Source: Candidimonas sp. (GTDB lineage Bacteria > Pseudomonadota > Gammaproteobacteria > Burkholderiales > Burkholderiaceae_B). From it: DNA of 64,000 nt. The translations under genes and the position numbers were made by a program. The notes under the pieces were generated by a model, which was not told the origin of the DNA, searched no databases, and saw only the letters and a program-made list of their open reading frames with translations. The number at the start of each line of letters is the position of its first letter. Position 1 is the stretch's first letter. The DNA lies in NCBI GenBank assembly GCA_004297945.1, contig SCRC01000060.1, positions 37,655 to 101,654 of the forward strand. The letters run 5' to 3'. Shown one piece after another: positions 42,119 to 52,971 of the stretch.

Positions 42119-43231
42119 ATGAACAAACGCTACGCTGGCTTAGCGGTAAGTGTAGGCCTGCTATTGCTGGCTGGTTGCACACAGCTGAAACAACTCACTG
42201 GGCGCGAAGAATCTGTCAACTATAAAAGCACAGTGGCGGGTGATCCGCTAAGCATTCCCCCTGATTTGACGCAAGCTAACCAAGACACCCATTACAAGGC
42301 GCCGGAGGGCACGGCCACTTTTAGCCAGTATGCGAAGAGTCAGGCGGCGAACAAAAGCGTGAGCCCGAGCGACGCCATACTGCCTGCCACCAGTGGCATA
42401 CAAGTGATGCGCGACGGCGATATACGCTGGCTGTCGGTCGACAAGCCGGCGCAGACGGTGTATCCGAAAATTGTCGATTTCTGGGGCGAGCAAGGGTTTA
42501 CCATTCATTCGCAAGATCCCAAGGCGGGTCTGATCCAGACTGATTGGGCCGAAAATCGGGCCAAGATACCCGAAGGCTGGATTCGCAGCGCGCTGGGCGG
42601 CATTCTGGATCAGGTTTTCGATAGTGGGGAACGCGACCGTTTTCGCACCCGAGTCGAACGGGTCAACGGAAAGACCGAAGTTTATGTCAGCCACGAGCAT
42701 ATGGTAGAGACGCCGACTGCCGATGGCACGACCTTTAAATGGATCTACGGCAAGGACGACCCGGGCCTGGATGCGGCGATGCTGGCGCGCATGATGGTTT
42801 TCCTGGGCACAGATGTCAAAAAGGCTCAGGAAATGGTGGCCCAGGCTGAAAAAGACCCAAGTCAGCCGCGAGTGGTTCAAGCGGCAGGCAATCAGGCTCA
42901 GGTCAGCCTGAGCGAGCCCTTTGACCGCGCCTGGAGGCGTGTAGGCGTGGCCATTGACGCGGCCGGTTTCTCGGTCTCTGACCGAGATCGTTCAAGCGGC
43001 GATTATTTTGTACGCTACCTTGATACCGATACGGGTCAGAAAATTGATCAAGGCAATTTCCTGACGCGGATGTTCGGTGGCAAGAATACGGCCGAGGCAA
43101 CGTCTTTCCGGATTCACGTGGCTCAGCAAGGGGCGGGGTCGGTAGTGACCGTGCTTGACAAGAATGGCCAGCAAGACACGAGCCCTACGGCGCAACGCAT
43201 CATTACGGTTCTGACGAGCCATATGAAATAA
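42119..43231 (+). CDS. bamC: outer membrane assembly lipoprotein BamC (NlpB)
   Basis: 370 residues from the ATG at 42119, supported by AAGG upstream; ATGs at 42104 and 42113 are less well spaced. The lipoprotein signal ends LLLLAGC (Cys18 region), then a flexible N-terminal part (SIPPDLTQANQDTHY, the BamD-binding strand) and two helix-grip domains (~95-215 and ~240-365). It belongs to the BAM complex that inserts beta-barrel proteins. It follows dapA in the usual operon. A hairpin array lies beyond its 3' end. Confidence 0.92.
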   Translation: MNKRYAGLAVSVGLLLLAGCTQLKQLTGREESVNYKSTVAGDPLSIPPDLTQANQDTHYKAPEGTATFSQYAKSQAANKSVSPSDAILPATSGIQVMRDGDIRWLSVDKPAQTVYPKIVDFWGEQGFTIHSQDPKAGLIQTDWAENRAKIPEGWIRSALGGILDQVFDSGERDRFRTRVERVNGKTEVYVSHEHMVETPTADGTTFKWIYGKDDPGLDAAMLARMMVFLGTDVKKAQEMVAQAEKDPSQPRVVQAAGNQAQVSLSEPFDRAWRRVGVAIDAAGFSVSDRDRSSGDYFVRYLDTDTGQKIDQGNFLTRMFGGKNTAEATSFRIHVAQQGAGSVVTVLDKNGQQDTSPTAQRIITVLTSHMK

Positions 43232-43252
43232 GGCGATTTCACAAGATTTGTA

Positions 43253-43421
43253 ATGGCACCCACAAGGGGTGCCGCTACAACGACAGATCCGTGAATCATG
43301 TAGCGGCAGCCCTTGTGGCTGCCATTTTTTTCGCAACGGTACCCCTTGTGGCTGCCATTTTTTTCGCAACGGCACCCTTTGTGGCTGCCATTTTTTGTAG
43401 CAACCCCCTTGTGGGTGCCAC
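43253..43421. repeat. dispersed hairpin repeat array between convergent genes (locus 6)
   Basis: One forward unit (43253-43279) faces four reverse units: 43299-43325, 43332-43358, a third starting at 43365 and a fourth at about 43396. Units two and three are separated by T-rich TTTTTTTCGC spacers, with a 33-bp period. Stems alternate between GGCACCC and GGCAGCC types. It fills the whole gap between the bamC and cysG stops and may serve as a bidirectional terminator. Confidence 0.85.
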
Positions 43422-43426
43422 ATTCT

Positions 43427-44872
43427 TCACGCCGCCATGACCCACTCGGCCACGGCTGCATTGGCATGTGAATTCGTCCGTGCATTGATACGGGCGCCAA
43501 ACCAGTGCAGATTTTCAGCCAGCTTTACTGTGTCTCCGACCAATAGCAGTGAAGGGGCTTCAAAGCCGTACTTGTTGGCGAGCGCCGCCAGGTCTTTTAG
43601 CGGGCCGCCAAGCACCCGCTGATTGCTGCGCGTGCCGTTTTCGATCAAGGCAAAAGGCGTCTCGCCGGGGCATCCGTGCTCGATGAGTTGCCTCGACAGC
43701 CACGGCAGCTGGCTGCGCCCCATATAAAAGGCCAGGGTTTGCTTGCCTTGGGCGAACGAGCGCCAGTCGTGGGTGTCGTCATGATGGCTGCTGTGGGCCG
43801 TGATCAAGCGAACGGACTGGGCGTGCTCTCGGTGCGTCAGGGGAATGCCGGCATAGGCCGCGCAGGCCAGCGCCGCGGTAATCCCGGGTACGACTTCGTA
43901 TGCAATGTTGTGCTCGCTCAGGAATTCAAGTTCTTCGCCACCCCGGCCAAAGATAAAGGCGTCCCCGCCTTTGAGCCGCACAACGTATTTGCCCGATTTG
44001 GCATGGGTCAGCAATAGATCGTGAATGCGTTGCTGGGTGGCGTCGTGATCTTCACCGGGGCTTTTGCCTACGGCGATCTGCAAGGCATCGCGGCGGGCGA
44101 GCGCCAGTATCTCCTGGCTTACCAGGCGGTCGTACAGTATCACGTCGGCTTGATTCAATGCACGCAGGCCCTTGATAGTTAGCAGGCCCGGGTCGCCAGG
44201 GCCGGCGCCTACCAGAACCACCTTTCCTTTCGGTGCCGCTTCGGCCTGCTCAAGCACTTTTATTAGCTTATGCTCGGCCAACAAACCTTGCTGCTTGCGC
44301 ATGGCGGCAGCCACCGGACCGTCGAGCAGGGTGTCGTAAAGCTCACGTCGGCTGCGCAGATTAGGGCGCATGCGACGTATGGCGGGGCGGTATTTCTCGG
44401 CGAGGACGGCCAGGGGGCCGAGCGAGTGTTCGAGAAACGCTTCGAGACGTTCACGCACACGGCGCGCCAGCATTGGTGCCGTGCCCGACGAAGAGATGGC
44501 CACGATGAGCGGCGAGCGGTCAACAATCGAGGGCACATGAAAAGAGGATAACTGCGTATCGTCCACCACGTTGATGAAAATCTGCCGCTGTTGTGCATAG
44601 CGGGCAATATGCTGATTGGTCGCCGTGTCGTTGGTCGCTGCGACGATCAGCCAGGCGCCATCGAGCCAGGCGGGTTCGAAGCGGCCCGTAATGGTTTCGA
44701 TTGCGCCCTGACCTTTCAGACGCAGCAGATCTTCGGTAAAGGTGAGGGCGCCTACAATGATCTGGGCGCCTGCCGCGAGCAGGCTGTTAATTTTGCGTTC
44801 GGCCACGCTGCCCCCGCCCACCACCACAACGCGACGGTTTTTAATGTCGGCGAATAGCGGGAAAAGCGTCAT
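43427..44872 (-). CDS. cysG: siroheme synthase (multifunctional CysG)
   Basis: 481 residues. The N-terminal precorrin-2 dehydrogenase/ferrochelatase domain has the NAD motif [19 protein letters not shown]. From residue ~215 the uroporphyrinogen-III methyltransferase domain shows [37 protein letters not shown] and the [20 protein letters not shown] segment. It converts uroporphyrinogen III to siroheme, the cofactor of the sulfite reductase encoded directly upstream. The start overlaps the CysI stop by 4 bp, so this is a cysJIG operon. Confidence 0.95.
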   Translation of the reverse strand: MTLFPLFADIKNRRVVVVGGGSVAERKINSLLAAGAQIIVGALTFTEDLLRLKGQGAIETITGRFEPAWLDGAWLIVAATNDTATNQHIARYAQQRQIFINVVDDTQLSSFHVPSIVDRSPLIVAISSSGTAPMLARRVRERLEAFLEHSLGPLAVLAEKYRPAIRRMRPNLRSRRELYDTLLDGPVAAAMRKQQGLLAEHKLIKVLEQAEAAPKGKVVLVGAGPGDPGLLTIKGLRALNQADVILYDRLVSQEILALARRDALQIAVGKSPGEDHDATQQRIHDLLLTHAKSGKYVVRLKGGDAFIFGRGGEELEFLSEHNIAYEVVPGITAALACAAYAGIPLTHREHAQSVRLITAHSSHHDDTHDWRSFAQGKQTLAFYMGRSQLPWLSRQLIEHGCPGETPFALIENGTRSNQRVLGGPLKDLAALANKYGFEAPSLLLVGDTVKLAENLHWFGARINARTNSHANAAVAEWVMAA

Positions 44873-46569
44873 GTCGTCGCGTCCAGAACGATGGGGATCA
44901 GGCGCTGCGAGGGTGCCTCGATGATTTCTGTACGGATCAGGAAATCACCAAATTTTTCGTTCTGCCCGCGCGTGCGGGCATAGGCGGAAAATAGTGTGTC
45001 CAGGATTTTGATGATTTCCGGTTCGGCAATATTCTCGCGATAAAGGATATTGAGTCGCTGGCCGGTAAAATCGGCGCCGAGGCGCAGATCGTAGCGACCA
45101 ATGGCGCGGCCTATCAGGGTGATTTCACCCAGATAGGGCCGCGAGCAGCCATTCGGGCATCCCGACAGGCGCAGCAAGATCGGTGCATCGAGCAAATTGT
45201 ATTGAGCTAAAAGCGTTTCCAGCTTAGGCAGCAGTTCTGGCAGATACCGTTCGCTTTCGGCCATGGCCAGCCCACAGGTGGGTAAAGCCACGCAGGCGAT
45301 GCTGTGCTGGCGTATGCCGCTATGCTTGTGATAGCCATCCAGGCCGTATTGGCGCACCAGTTCGTCTATCCGCGTGCGATCCGCGGCCGCAACGTTGGCG
45401 ATGACCAGGTTCTGATTGCAGGTGAGCCGGAATTCGCCTTGATGCACCTGGGCAAGTTCTCGCATTCCGGTCAGAAAGCGGTTTTCGTGAGTATCGGATA
45501 TACGCCCGGCTTCAATGTACAGCCCCAGGTGCCACTGTCCGTCCTCACCTTCGATCCAGCCGTAGCGGTCGCCATTATGGTTGAAATGATAGGGCCGAAT
45601 GGGCAGCAGGCTGTAGCCCAGGCGTTGTTCAAGTTCGGATTTGAACCACTCCAGCCCTCGATGGTCAATGGTGTATTTCAACCTGGCATGCTGGCGTTCG
45701 GCCCGGTTGCCGAAGTCACGCTGTATGGTGACGACCGTTTCCGCGACCTGGATTAATTGTTCCGGAGTGACGAACCCGATCAGGCTGCCCAAGCGCGCAT
45801 AGGTGGTGTCGTCGCCTTGAGTCGCGCCCATGCCGCCGCCCGCAGCCACGTTAAAACCTTGCAGCATACCGTTTTCGATAATCGCGATCAGGCCCAGATC
45901 CTGGGCGAAGACGTCGATATCGTTGGTGGGAGGAATGGCGATTCCAATCTTGAACTTGCGCGGCAGGTAGGTGTGGCCGTACAGCGGCTCGTCTTCGGGT
46001 TCGTTGCTGATTTTCTTGCCGTCGAGCCAGATCTCGGCGTAGGCTCGGGTATGTGGCAGGAAGTGCGCCGACAACTTCTCGGTCCACTCCTGCACGATCC
46101 GATGCTGGCTGGAAAGCAGCGGGTTGACCGAGCTTACAACTTGACGATTGACATCGCCACAGGCGGCCAGCGTGGTGCTCATGGCCTCGTGTATGGCTTG
46201 TATGGCGCGCTTCAGATTTTGCTTGGGTACTCCATGCAATTGAAAGGTCTGGCGCGTCGTGATCCGCAGGCCCCGCGTGGCCCAGTTTGTCGCAATATGA
46301 TCGAAGGCAAGCCACTGCCTGGGCGTGACAATGCCGCCGGCCAGGCGCGCACGTATCATGAATCCATAGGCCGGTTCAAGTTTTTGCTTGCGGCGCTCGT
46401 CACGCAGGTCGCGGTCATCTTGCTGATAGCTGCCATGAAATTTCAGCAGCTTGTTATCGTCCTCGCTAATGGCGCCGGTGACCGGGTCGCCAAGCCCGTC
46501 TTCGATGGTGCCGCGCAGGAAATTGCTGTCGGCCTTGATGTGTTCCAGATGGGAAAGGTTGTTGTCCAT
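44869..46569 (-). CDS. cysI: sulfite reductase hemoprotein beta subunit
   Basis: 566 residues from the ATG at 46569; a longer frame into cysJ (to 46668) is not used. Two ferredoxin-like/siroheme repeats are seen. The [4Fe-4S]-siroheme ligands are in [15 protein letters not shown] and [20 protein letters not shown]. The [19 protein letters not shown] segment is typical of CysI. It reduces sulfite to sulfide with electrons from CysJ. It starts 4 bp after the cysJ stop and overlaps cysG. Confidence 0.95.
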   Translation of the reverse strand: MDNNLSHLEHIKADSNFLRGTIEDGLGDPVTGAISEDDNKLLKFHGSYQQDDRDLRDERRKQKLEPAYGFMIRARLAGGIVTPRQWLAFDHIATNWATRGLRITTRQTFQLHGVPKQNLKRAIQAIHEAMSTTLAACGDVNRQVVSSVNPLLSSQHRIVQEWTEKLSAHFLPHTRAYAEIWLDGKKISNEPEDEPLYGHTYLPRKFKIGIAIPPTNDIDVFAQDLGLIAIIENGMLQGFNVAAGGGMGATQGDDTTYARLGSLIGFVTPEQLIQVAETVVTIQRDFGNRAERQHARLKYTIDHRGLEWFKSELEQRLGYSLLPIRPYHFNHNGDRYGWIEGEDGQWHLGLYIEAGRISDTHENRFLTGMRELAQVHQGEFRLTCNQNLVIANVAAADRTRIDELVRQYGLDGYHKHSGIRQHSIACVALPTCGLAMAESERYLPELLPKLETLLAQYNLLDAPILLRLSGCPNGCSRPYLGEITLIGRAIGRYDLRLGADFTGQRLNILYRENIAEPEIIKILDTLFSAYARTRGQNEKFGDFLIRTEIIEAPSQRLIPIVLDATT

Positions 46570-46573
46570 AATG

Positions 46574-48358
46574 TCAGTAAACGTCGCGGGCGTAGCGGCC
46601 TTGTGCGGCCAGGTTGTCCAGCCATTGTTTGGCTTGCTCCAGATCCAGACTTCCTTGGGTCTGGGCAATTTTCAACAGAGTTTGTTGTACGTCTTTAGCC
46701 ATGCGGTTTGCGTCGCCGCATACATAGACGTGGGCGCCTGCTTCGATCCAGTCATATACGTCGGCGGCCGATTCAAGCAACTTGTCCTGTACGTAGACCT
46801 TGTCGGCCTGATCGCGAGAAAAGGCGAGGTCGAGCCGATGCAGGTCGCCGTCTTTCAGGGCACGCTGCCATTCGGTTTGATAGAGAAAGTCGGACGAAAA
46901 GTGAGGGTTGCCGAAAAACAGCCAGTTACGGCCGTCGGCAGCCTGGGCGCTGCGCTCTTGAACAAAGGCACGGAACGGTGCAACACCGGTGCCAGGGCCT
47001 ATCATGATGACGTCGCGCGAGGAGTCAGCAGGCAAGCGAAAGCGTGTGTTTTCCTCAATGAAGATAGGCAGCTTGTCACCTTCGTTCAGATGACTCAAAA
47101 AATGCGAGGCGCAGCCCCAGCGTGATTCCTTTTCGTGTTCATACTCTACGTTGGCCAGAGTCAGATGCACTTCGGCATCCACCGCGCTTGGGCTTGACGC
47201 GATCGAGTACAGGCGGGGGGCCAGGGGGCGCAGCGCGTTGACCAGCGCTGTCGCACCCCATTGGGCAGGGTATTGTTTGAGAATATCAACAAGTTGGCGA
47301 GTATCGAGCAACTGCTTGAGCGATTCAATCGCGCTTATCTGCTTTTTCAATTCAGCGCTGTCGGCCAGTTGCGCGTGCGCAAGCAAAAATGGCTTGGTCA
47401 GCAAGGTGAGCTCGCGGTGGTGGCTGAGCCATTCTTTCAGTGTGCGGGATATGCCGTTGACTTCAACGGCTTCACTAGCGTTCAGGTTCAGTGAGTTGAT
47501 GACGGCATCAACCAGCGCAGGGGCCTGCGTGGGCCATACGCCCAGGGCGTCACCCGCCTGGTAATTCAGATGGCTGCCCTCAAGCGAGATTTCGATGTGG
47601 CGAATATCCTTGCCGCTGTCGCGCGCCGTAATGGCCTGATTGAGCACCAGTTCGGCCATGAAAGGCTGATCGCGTGAAACCTTTGCGGGTTTGGGATGCA
47701 GGGGCGTTACGCTGGCTACGGGCGCCTCATTTTGTTTCAATACCTTCTGCGCTTGAATGATCGCCTTATCCTGCCATGGCAGGGCAACTGTCTCGATGTC
47801 CAGGTCGGCGCAGCCTACCTCGTGCAAACGTTCGGCACCCAATTCAGCCAGGCGTGCGTCGATGTTTTGAGTGACGCCGCAAAACAGGGGGTAGCTCGAG
47901 TCGCCCAGGCCCAGCACGGCGTATTTAAGCTGGGGCAGCTTGGGTGCGCGGCGGCCGAGCAAAAACTCGACAAAACTGCGCGAGTCATCGGGGGGCTCGC
48001 CTTCCCCCTGTGTGCTCATGACGATGTACAGCAGTTGTTCATCTTTGAGTTCGCGCGTGACGTAGCTGTCGGCGCGCACCAGTCGGGTGGCGAGGCCCAG
48101 CGCTTCTGTGCGGTCGGACAATGATTCGGCGATGCGCTTGGCGTTGCCCGTCTGGCTGCCGTATACGATGGTCAGTCGCCTGGCAACGGACGCGTTGGAC
48201 ACGGCCGTGACAATGGCGGGCGGGCGTGGTGCCTGCTTGGCCTGACCCAAGCCGGCGAAGTATCCTGAAAGCCAGCTGAGCGCATTGGGTTCCAGGCCAT
48301 CGACCAGGTCGGTAATCAGGGAGTGTTTGGATTCGGATAGATAAGAAGGCGATAACAT
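46574..48358 (-). CDS. cysJ: sulfite reductase flavoprotein alpha subunit
   Basis: 594 residues from the ATG at 48358 (the frame could extend 15 codons). An N-terminal flavodoxin domain (TIVYGSQTGNAKRIAESL, about residue 65) is followed by an FAD-binding domain with APRLYSIASSPSAVD and an NADPH domain with MIGPGTGVAPFRAFVQER and HVYVCGDANRMAKDV. It carries electrons from NADPH through FAD and FMN to CysI. First gene of the cysJIG operon. Its AT-rich promoter region (48400-48480) is followed upstream by a hairpin array. Confidence 0.94.
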   Translation of the reverse strand: MLSPSYLSESKHSLITDLVDGLEPNALSWLSGYFAGLGQAKQAPRPPAIVTAVSNASVARRLTIVYGSQTGNAKRIAESLSDRTEALGLATRLVRADSYVTRELKDEQLLYIVMSTQGEGEPPDDSRSFVEFLLGRRAPKLPQLKYAVLGLGDSSYPLFCGVTQNIDARLAELGAERLHEVGCADLDIETVALPWQDKAIIQAQKVLKQNEAPVASVTPLHPKPAKVSRDQPFMAELVLNQAITARDSGKDIRHIEISLEGSHLNYQAGDALGVWPTQAPALVDAVINSLNLNASEAVEVNGISRTLKEWLSHHRELTLLTKPFLLAHAQLADSAELKKQISAIESLKQLLDTRQLVDILKQYPAQWGATALVNALRPLAPRLYSIASSPSAVDAEVHLTLANVEYEHEKESRWGCASHFLSHLNEGDKLPIFIEENTRFRLPADSSRDVIMIGPGTGVAPFRAFVQERSAQAADGRNWLFFGNPHFSSDFLYQTEWQRALKDGDLHRLDLAFSRDQADKVYVQDKLLESAADVYDWIEAGAHVYVCGDANRMAKDVQQTLLKIAQTQGSLDLEQAKQWLDNLAAQGRYARDVY

Positions 48359-48502
48359 CGTGCGCTCGCAAAGAAAGGCAGACCTCATTCTAGAGAGCGG
48401 CACTTTATATGCGAAGGACTAGATTATTATTTTCTTATTCCTGTATATCTTTATATTAAAAAGCAGTAACTCTATTTCCAAATCGGCTGTGGACTTTTGC
48501 TG

Positions 48503-48758
48503 ATGGCACCCACGAGGGGTGCCGCTACGTTGTATTCATGACTGGGGTGCCGCTACGTCGTATTCATGACTGGGGTGCTGCTACGTTGTATTCATGGCCC
48601 ACAAGGGGTGCTGCTACGTTGTATTCCTGGCCCACAAGGGGTGCTGCTACGTTGTATTCCTGGCCCACAAGGGGTGCCGCTACGTTGTATTCATGACCCA
48701 CAAGGGGCGCCCGGATATCGGTCGGAATGTTATGTAGCGCCACCCCTTGTGGGTGGCA
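48503..48758. repeat. expanded dispersed hairpin repeat array (locus 7)
   Basis: A forward unit at 48503 is followed by partial forward copies, two with a 28-bp period (ATGACTGGGGTGCYGCTACG) and three with a 33-bp period (GGCCCACAAGGGGTGCYGCT), then a degraded copy and a closing reverse unit (48733-48758). The shared spacer is TTGTATTC. In most inner copies the left stem arm has been lost, so only the ends can still pair as hairpins. It lies between roxA and cysJ, about 145 bp upstream of the cysJ start. Confidence 0.88.
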
Positions 48759-48812
48759 AATCATGGCCATCAGGGCGGCATTTTCCATAAATGACAAGCA
48801 CAAGGCCTGCCG

Positions 48813-50003
48813 CTACTGGCGATCTTCAATGTGGTGCAGCCAGCCTTCTTGCAGCCAGGCAGTCAGGACGGCTTTTTCGTCGTGGCTCAGACCACTTCGC
48901 CTGCGTGGGTCCAGTCGCAGCGAACGGGCATCCGCCAATTGACGCAAGGCCTTCGAGGCGGGCAGGGCAAGCGCCTCGCCATTGATGAACATCTGTCGCT
49001 TACGATACATCAGGCGTGTGCAGCGATCCAGTTGTAGGCGGCCAGGCGGCGTATTCGAACTTAAATCGATATGCGGGCTGCTGGGTTCAAAATAGGCTTG
49101 CGGCGAAAGTTCGGTAAGCCATTGGCCCAGGAATCGGGTCGCCAGCGCATCGTTGAAATGAATCTGCTGTGCGGCCTTGCACGCGGCGGTGATGAGCGCG
49201 TCGGGCAAATACGCCGGCGTTGCGGTGGCGGGCGCGCCGGCATCGCGAAAGGTTTTGCTCAGATCCGGTCCCGGCAAGACGGATTGGGCCTGTGCGCCGC
49301 CGCCGTCGCCCAGGCTAGCCATGATCCGGTCGCCAGCCGCATCGAGCATGCCCTGCGCCAGCGTAGCCAGGCTGGGAGCGCGAAAGCCGATGGAAATTGT
49401 CATGCAATCGCCAATGGCTACGCCATCGTGGGCAATATGCGGCGGGAGGTACAGCATGTCGCCAGGATCGAGTATGTATTCGTGTTCGGCCCGGAAATTT
49501 TCCAGGATTTTAAGGGGCAGGCCAGGGGCGAGCGCCAGATCCTTCTGGCTGCTGATGCGCCAGCGCCGCTGCCCATGGGCCTGTAATAAAAAAACGTCGT
49601 AGCTGTCGAAATGCGGACCCACGCCGCCGCCATCGGAAGCGATGCTGATCATTGTATCGTCCAGGCGCGCGTCCGAGATAAAGCGAAAGCGGTGCATCAG
49701 TTCTGCTGTCGCGTCGTCGTGCAGATCGACGCTTTGCGCAAGCAAGGTCCAGTTTTCCCCGCGCGCCGCGGGCAAACGGTTAAAAGGGCCGTTTTTCATC
49801 TTCCAGCTGTTGCCATCACGCCATATCAGCCGGGATTCGACCTCGTCACGCCTGGCCAATTGCTTGATCTCGGCAATGGACAGCGAAGGCTTGAAATCAG
49901 GTATGGCCCGGCGTATCACCAGTGGCTTGCGTTGCCAATAGCGTTGCATGAATGTTTGCGGCGTAAGGTTGCCGAGCAGAGCGAGCGGGGTGTTGATATT
50001 CAT
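48813..50003 (-). CDS. roxA: ribosomal protein L16 arginine hydroxylase (RoxA/YcfD, JmjC cupin)
   Basis: 396 residues from the ATG at 50003. The frame runs to 50084, but the extra codons include a hairpin repeat (MAPTRGAAT) and are not coding. The 2-oxoglutarate/Fe(II) cupin has the HFDSYDVFLLQ motif (His-x-Asp) and PPHIAHDGVAIGD (distal His), and a winged-helix-like C-terminal part follows. RoxA hydroxylates an arginine of ribosomal protein L16. It lies downstream of mutS in the same direction. Confidence 0.9.
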   Translation of the reverse strand: MNINTPLALLGNLTPQTFMQRYWQRKPLVIRRAIPDFKPSLSIAEIKQLARRDEVESRLIWRDGNSWKMKNGPFNRLPAARGENWTLLAQSVDLHDDATAELMHRFRFISDARLDDTMISIASDGGGVGPHFDSYDVFLLQAHGQRRWRISSQKDLALAPGLPLKILENFRAEHEYILDPGDMLYLPPHIAHDGVAIGDCMTISIGFRAPSLATLAQGMLDAAGDRIMASLGDGGGAQAQSVLPGPDLSKTFRDAGAPATATPAYLPDALITAACKAAQQIHFNDALATRFLGQWLTELSPQAYFEPSSPHIDLSSNTPPGRLQLDRCTRLMYRKRQMFINGEALALPASKALRQLADARSLRLDPRRRSGLSHDEKAVLTAWLQEGWLHHIEDRQ

Positions 50004-50045
50004 GGATAGGCGGTTCGACTGTGTTTTGGATGCCGGATTGGTATT

Positions 50046-50072
50046 TGTGGCGGCACCTCTTGTGGGTGCCAT
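50046..50072. repeat. dispersed hairpin repeat, single unit (locus 8)
   Basis: A reverse unit TGTGGCGGCACC then TCTTGTGGGTGCCAT, between the mutS stop (50081) and the roxA start (50003). The loop-side base differs (TCTTG for CCTTG) but the outer stem is intact. Confidence 0.8.
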
Positions 50073-50080
50073 ATCAGGCA

Positions 50081-52729
50081 TCATAAATACGTATTTTGCA
50101 ATCGGTATAAAAAATCCAACGCTTCGCGGGGAGTGAGCTGGTCGGGATCGATGGCGGCCAGTTCGGATTTCAATGCAGAATCAGTCGTGCCGCCTTGCGT
50201 GTCGCCACCGGCCCCGCCGCCTTGATCATCGTTGTCAACCTTATCGGGGCTTTCCGGATTATTGACCGATGCGGCAAACAAATCGAGCTGCGGCGTGGGC
50301 GCGCCCTGCACTTCAAGCCGCGCCAGCTCCTGGCTGGCGCGACGTATGACGGCCGCCGGGATACCGGCTCGCTGTGCGACCTGGATCCCGTAGCTGCGGC
50401 TTGCCGGACCGGCTTGCACTTGATGCAGAAATATGACGCCCGATGCCGATTCAGCTGCGGCAAGGTGTACATTGGCGGCGGTCGGCATTTCGTCGGGCAG
50501 CCGGGTGATTTCAAAATAGTGTGTGGCAAACAGGGTCAGCGCCTGGTTGTGCGTCAACAGCCTGTGAGCGATTGACCAGGCCAGAGCCAGCCCGTCGTAG
50601 GTCGAGGTGCCGCGCCCTATTTCATCCATCAGCACCAGGCTTTGTGTCGTGCTCCCAGCCAGTATGGCGGCCGCTTCCGTCATTTCCATCATGAAGGTCG
50701 AGCGCCCGCCTGCCAAATCGTCGGCGGCGCCGATGCGGGTAAAAATGCGGTCGATCTGCCCAATGCGGGCGCGTTCGGCCGGTACAAAGCTGCCGATTCG
50801 GGCCAAGAGAACGATCAATGCAATTTGCCGCATATAGGTCGATTTGCCGCCCATATTGGGCCCAGTAATCAGTAACATTCGCCGTTGCGCAGTGAGGTCG
50901 CAATCGTTGGGCGTAAAACGTTCGATGCTATGTTCGACCACTGGGTGGCGGCCAGCTTCAATCAGAATTTCGCTTGCATCGCACAGGTCGGGGGCCGTCC
51001 AGTTGTTTTCCTGCGCGTGTTCGGCCAGTGAGGCCAGAGCATCGATTTCGGCGAGTGCCGCAGCGCACGAAGACAGCGCTGGCGCGTGCGTTGCGAGCTC
51101 ATCGAGGATATTTTCGAATAGCCATTTTTCACGCGCGAGGCTGCGGTCCTTGGCCGAGAGCACCTTGTCTTCCCAGGCCTTCAGTTCCGGGGTGATATAG
51201 CGTTCCGCATTTTTCAGTGTTTGGCGGCGCCGGTAATCGGCGGGTACTTTTTCGGCCTGCCCGCGCGACACTTCAATATAAAAACCATGCACGCGATTGA
51301 ATTCCACTCGCAAGGTGGTGATTCCGGTTCGTTCGCGTTCGCGTGCTTCGAGTTCCAGCAAAAACTCGCCGCTGTCGGTAGCCAGGCGGCGTAGCTCATC
51401 GAGCTCGGCGTCATAACCGTGGGCGACGACCCCTCCGTCGCGTATCAGCAAGGCCGGCTCGAGGTCGATGGCGTTGTGCAACATGATCAGGAGGTCGGGC
51501 GAAACGTTTAGTTGCGTCCTGAGATGAACCAGTCTTGGCGCAGGAGAAAAGCACCGGGCAATATCCTCCGCCATGGCCGGTAAAATAGCCAGTGCGTCGC
51601 GCAGGCTTGCCAGCTCGCGCGGGCGCACCGAGCGCATCGCCACGCGTGTGGCGATGCGCTCTATATCGGGGTAGCGGTTCAGCGCCTGTTGCAATGTGAC
51701 GAGTGGCGCCGTGGCCTCCAGCATCGCGCTATTGGCCGGGTCGGCGGCCAGCAGCGCCGCAATTGTCTGCTGGCGTTCGAGCGCCGGCGCATTATCGCGT
51801 AAGGGATGATGCAGCCAGCGGTGCAGCAGTCGGCTGCCCATGGGCGTTTGGCAATGATCGACGGTGGAGAGCAGGGTGGGGCTTTCTTCCCCGCTTAAGG
51901 TTTCGCTGATTTCCAGATTTTTGCGTGTGACCGGGTCGAGCACGACATAGGAGCTGGCCTGATCGACCCGAATGGATTGAATGTGCGACAGCGCCTGAGA
52001 CTGGGTGCGGCTGACGTAACGCAGTAATGCACCCGCCGCGCACACGGCGGCTGGCATATCGGCCAGACCGAAGCTGGCGACCGAATCTACGGCAAAGTGT
52101 TGCTGCAGCACCTTGCGCGCGGCGTCCAGTTCGAAGTGCCAGTCTGGAATCGGGCTTAGGGCCATGCCCGCATCGGCATGAGGCCTATTGCTCTCTGTGC
52201 ATACCAGTTCGGCCGGCGCCACGCGATGCAGTTCGGAATCAAGCATTTCGGGCGTGCATTCTGTCGCTCGGAACTCGCCATTGGCCAGATTCATCCATGC
52301 CAGGCCGGCACGTTCAACCCTGTTGCGGCGCACGGTTATTGTGGCCGCTATCATGCGGTCGGCGCGGGCGGGCAGCAATGCATCGTCTGTGAGCGTGCCC
52401 GGCGTGACAATACGCACGATCTTGCGTTCTACCGGCCCCTTGCTGGCCGCGGGATCGCCAATCTGCTCGCAAATAGCGACCGACTCGCCCAGCGCCACCA
52501 ACCGAGCCAGATACTGTTCCATGGCATGCACGGGCACGCCTGCCATGGGGATAGGTGCTCCATTGGAAGCGCCGCGTTTGGTCAGGGTAAGATTTAGCAG
52601 GCGCGCGCCGCGCTCAGCGTCGCCGTAGAACATCTCGTAAAAATCTCCCATGCGATAAAGCAGCAGATGTGAACCCGCCTCGGCCTTCAGACGCAGATAT
52701 TGCTGCATCATGGGAGTATGGTTTTCCAT
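50081..52729 (-). CDS. mutS: DNA mismatch repair protein MutS
   Basis: 882 residues from the ATG at 52729; the frame continues upstream to 52963, but that part is not MutS-like. The mismatch-binding domain begins with [20 protein letters not shown], carrying the Phe-x-Glu wedge (DFYEMF). The ATPase has Walker [21 protein letters not shown], a [20 protein letters not shown] Walker B/D-loop and a terminal helix region. It recognises mismatches and recruits MutL. Its start is 344 bp from the divergent GGDEF/EAL gene, and the gap holds an 8-bp tandem repeat. Confidence 0.96.
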   Translation of the reverse strand: MENHTPMMQQYLRLKAEAGSHLLLYRMGDFYEMFYGDAERGARLLNLTLTKRGASNGAPIPMAGVPVHAMEQYLARLVALGESVAICEQIGDPAASKGPVERKIVRIVTPGTLTDDALLPARADRMIAATITVRRNRVERAGLAWMNLANGEFRATECTPEMLDSELHRVAPAELVCTESNRPHADAGMALSPIPDWHFELDAARKVLQQHFAVDSVASFGLADMPAAVCAAGALLRYVSRTQSQALSHIQSIRVDQASSYVVLDPVTRKNLEISETLSGEESPTLLSTVDHCQTPMGSRLLHRWLHHPLRDNAPALERQQTIAALLAADPANSAMLEATAPLVTLQQALNRYPDIERIATRVAMRSVRPRELASLRDALAILPAMAEDIARCFSPAPRLVHLRTQLNVSPDLLIMLHNAIDLEPALLIRDGGVVAHGYDAELDELRRLATDSGEFLLELEARERERTGITTLRVEFNRVHGFYIEVSRGQAEKVPADYRRRQTLKNAERYITPELKAWEDKVLSAKDRSLAREKWLFENILDELATHAPALSSCAAALAEIDALASLAEHAQENNWTAPDLCDASEILIEAGRHPVVEHSIERFTPNDCDLTAQRRMLLITGPNMGGKSTYMRQIALIVLLARIGSFVPAERARIGQIDRIFTRIGAADDLAGGRSTFMMEMTEAAAILAGSTTQSLVLMDEIGRGTSTYDGLALAWSIAHRLLTHNQALTLFATHYFEITRLPDEMPTAANVHLAAAESASGVIFLHQVQAGPASRSYGIQVAQRAGIPAAVIRRASQELARLEVQGAPTPQLDLFAASVNNPESPDKVDNDDQGGGAGGDTQGGTTDSALKSELAAIDPDQLTPREALDFLYRLQNTYL

Positions 52730-52954
52730 AGCTTTGTCGTTGCTATCTACCCCCTTTATCTTAGAAATTTTTACCACAATTCGAACCTCTTTCTTTCCAA
52801 TCCGGAGCATCACTCTTTGCAGCATATGGCGCGGCGCCGTAGGTGGCAATCCGTTAGCCCGCACAATCATAGCGTGTCTGACATCGACTGCCAGCCCGCT
52901 TGCTCCCACTACTTTTTGAAGTGGCTCGGTGCAGGAGCGGATAATAGTGCTATC

Positions 52955-52960
52955 TTGACA
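52955..52960 (+). promoter_or_regulatory. candidate -35 hexamer upstream of the GGDEF/EAL gene
   Basis: An exact TTGACA. The nearest -10-like hexamer downstream is TATGTA at 53009-53014, 48 bp away, with the 8-bp repeat array in between. At the normal 17-bp distance nothing resembles a -10 box. Whether this is used as a promoter is unknown. Confidence 0.3.
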
Positions 52961-52971
52961 CATTATCCTTG

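Noticed and set aside
48503-48758. Regular repeats resembling a CRISPR array
   Set aside because: The spacers are identical (TTGTATTC) rather than unique, and units derive from the dispersed hairpin.
52730-52963. N-terminal extension of mutS
   Set aside because: The extra 78 residues are not MutS-like and the family N-terminus starts at the ATG at 52729.
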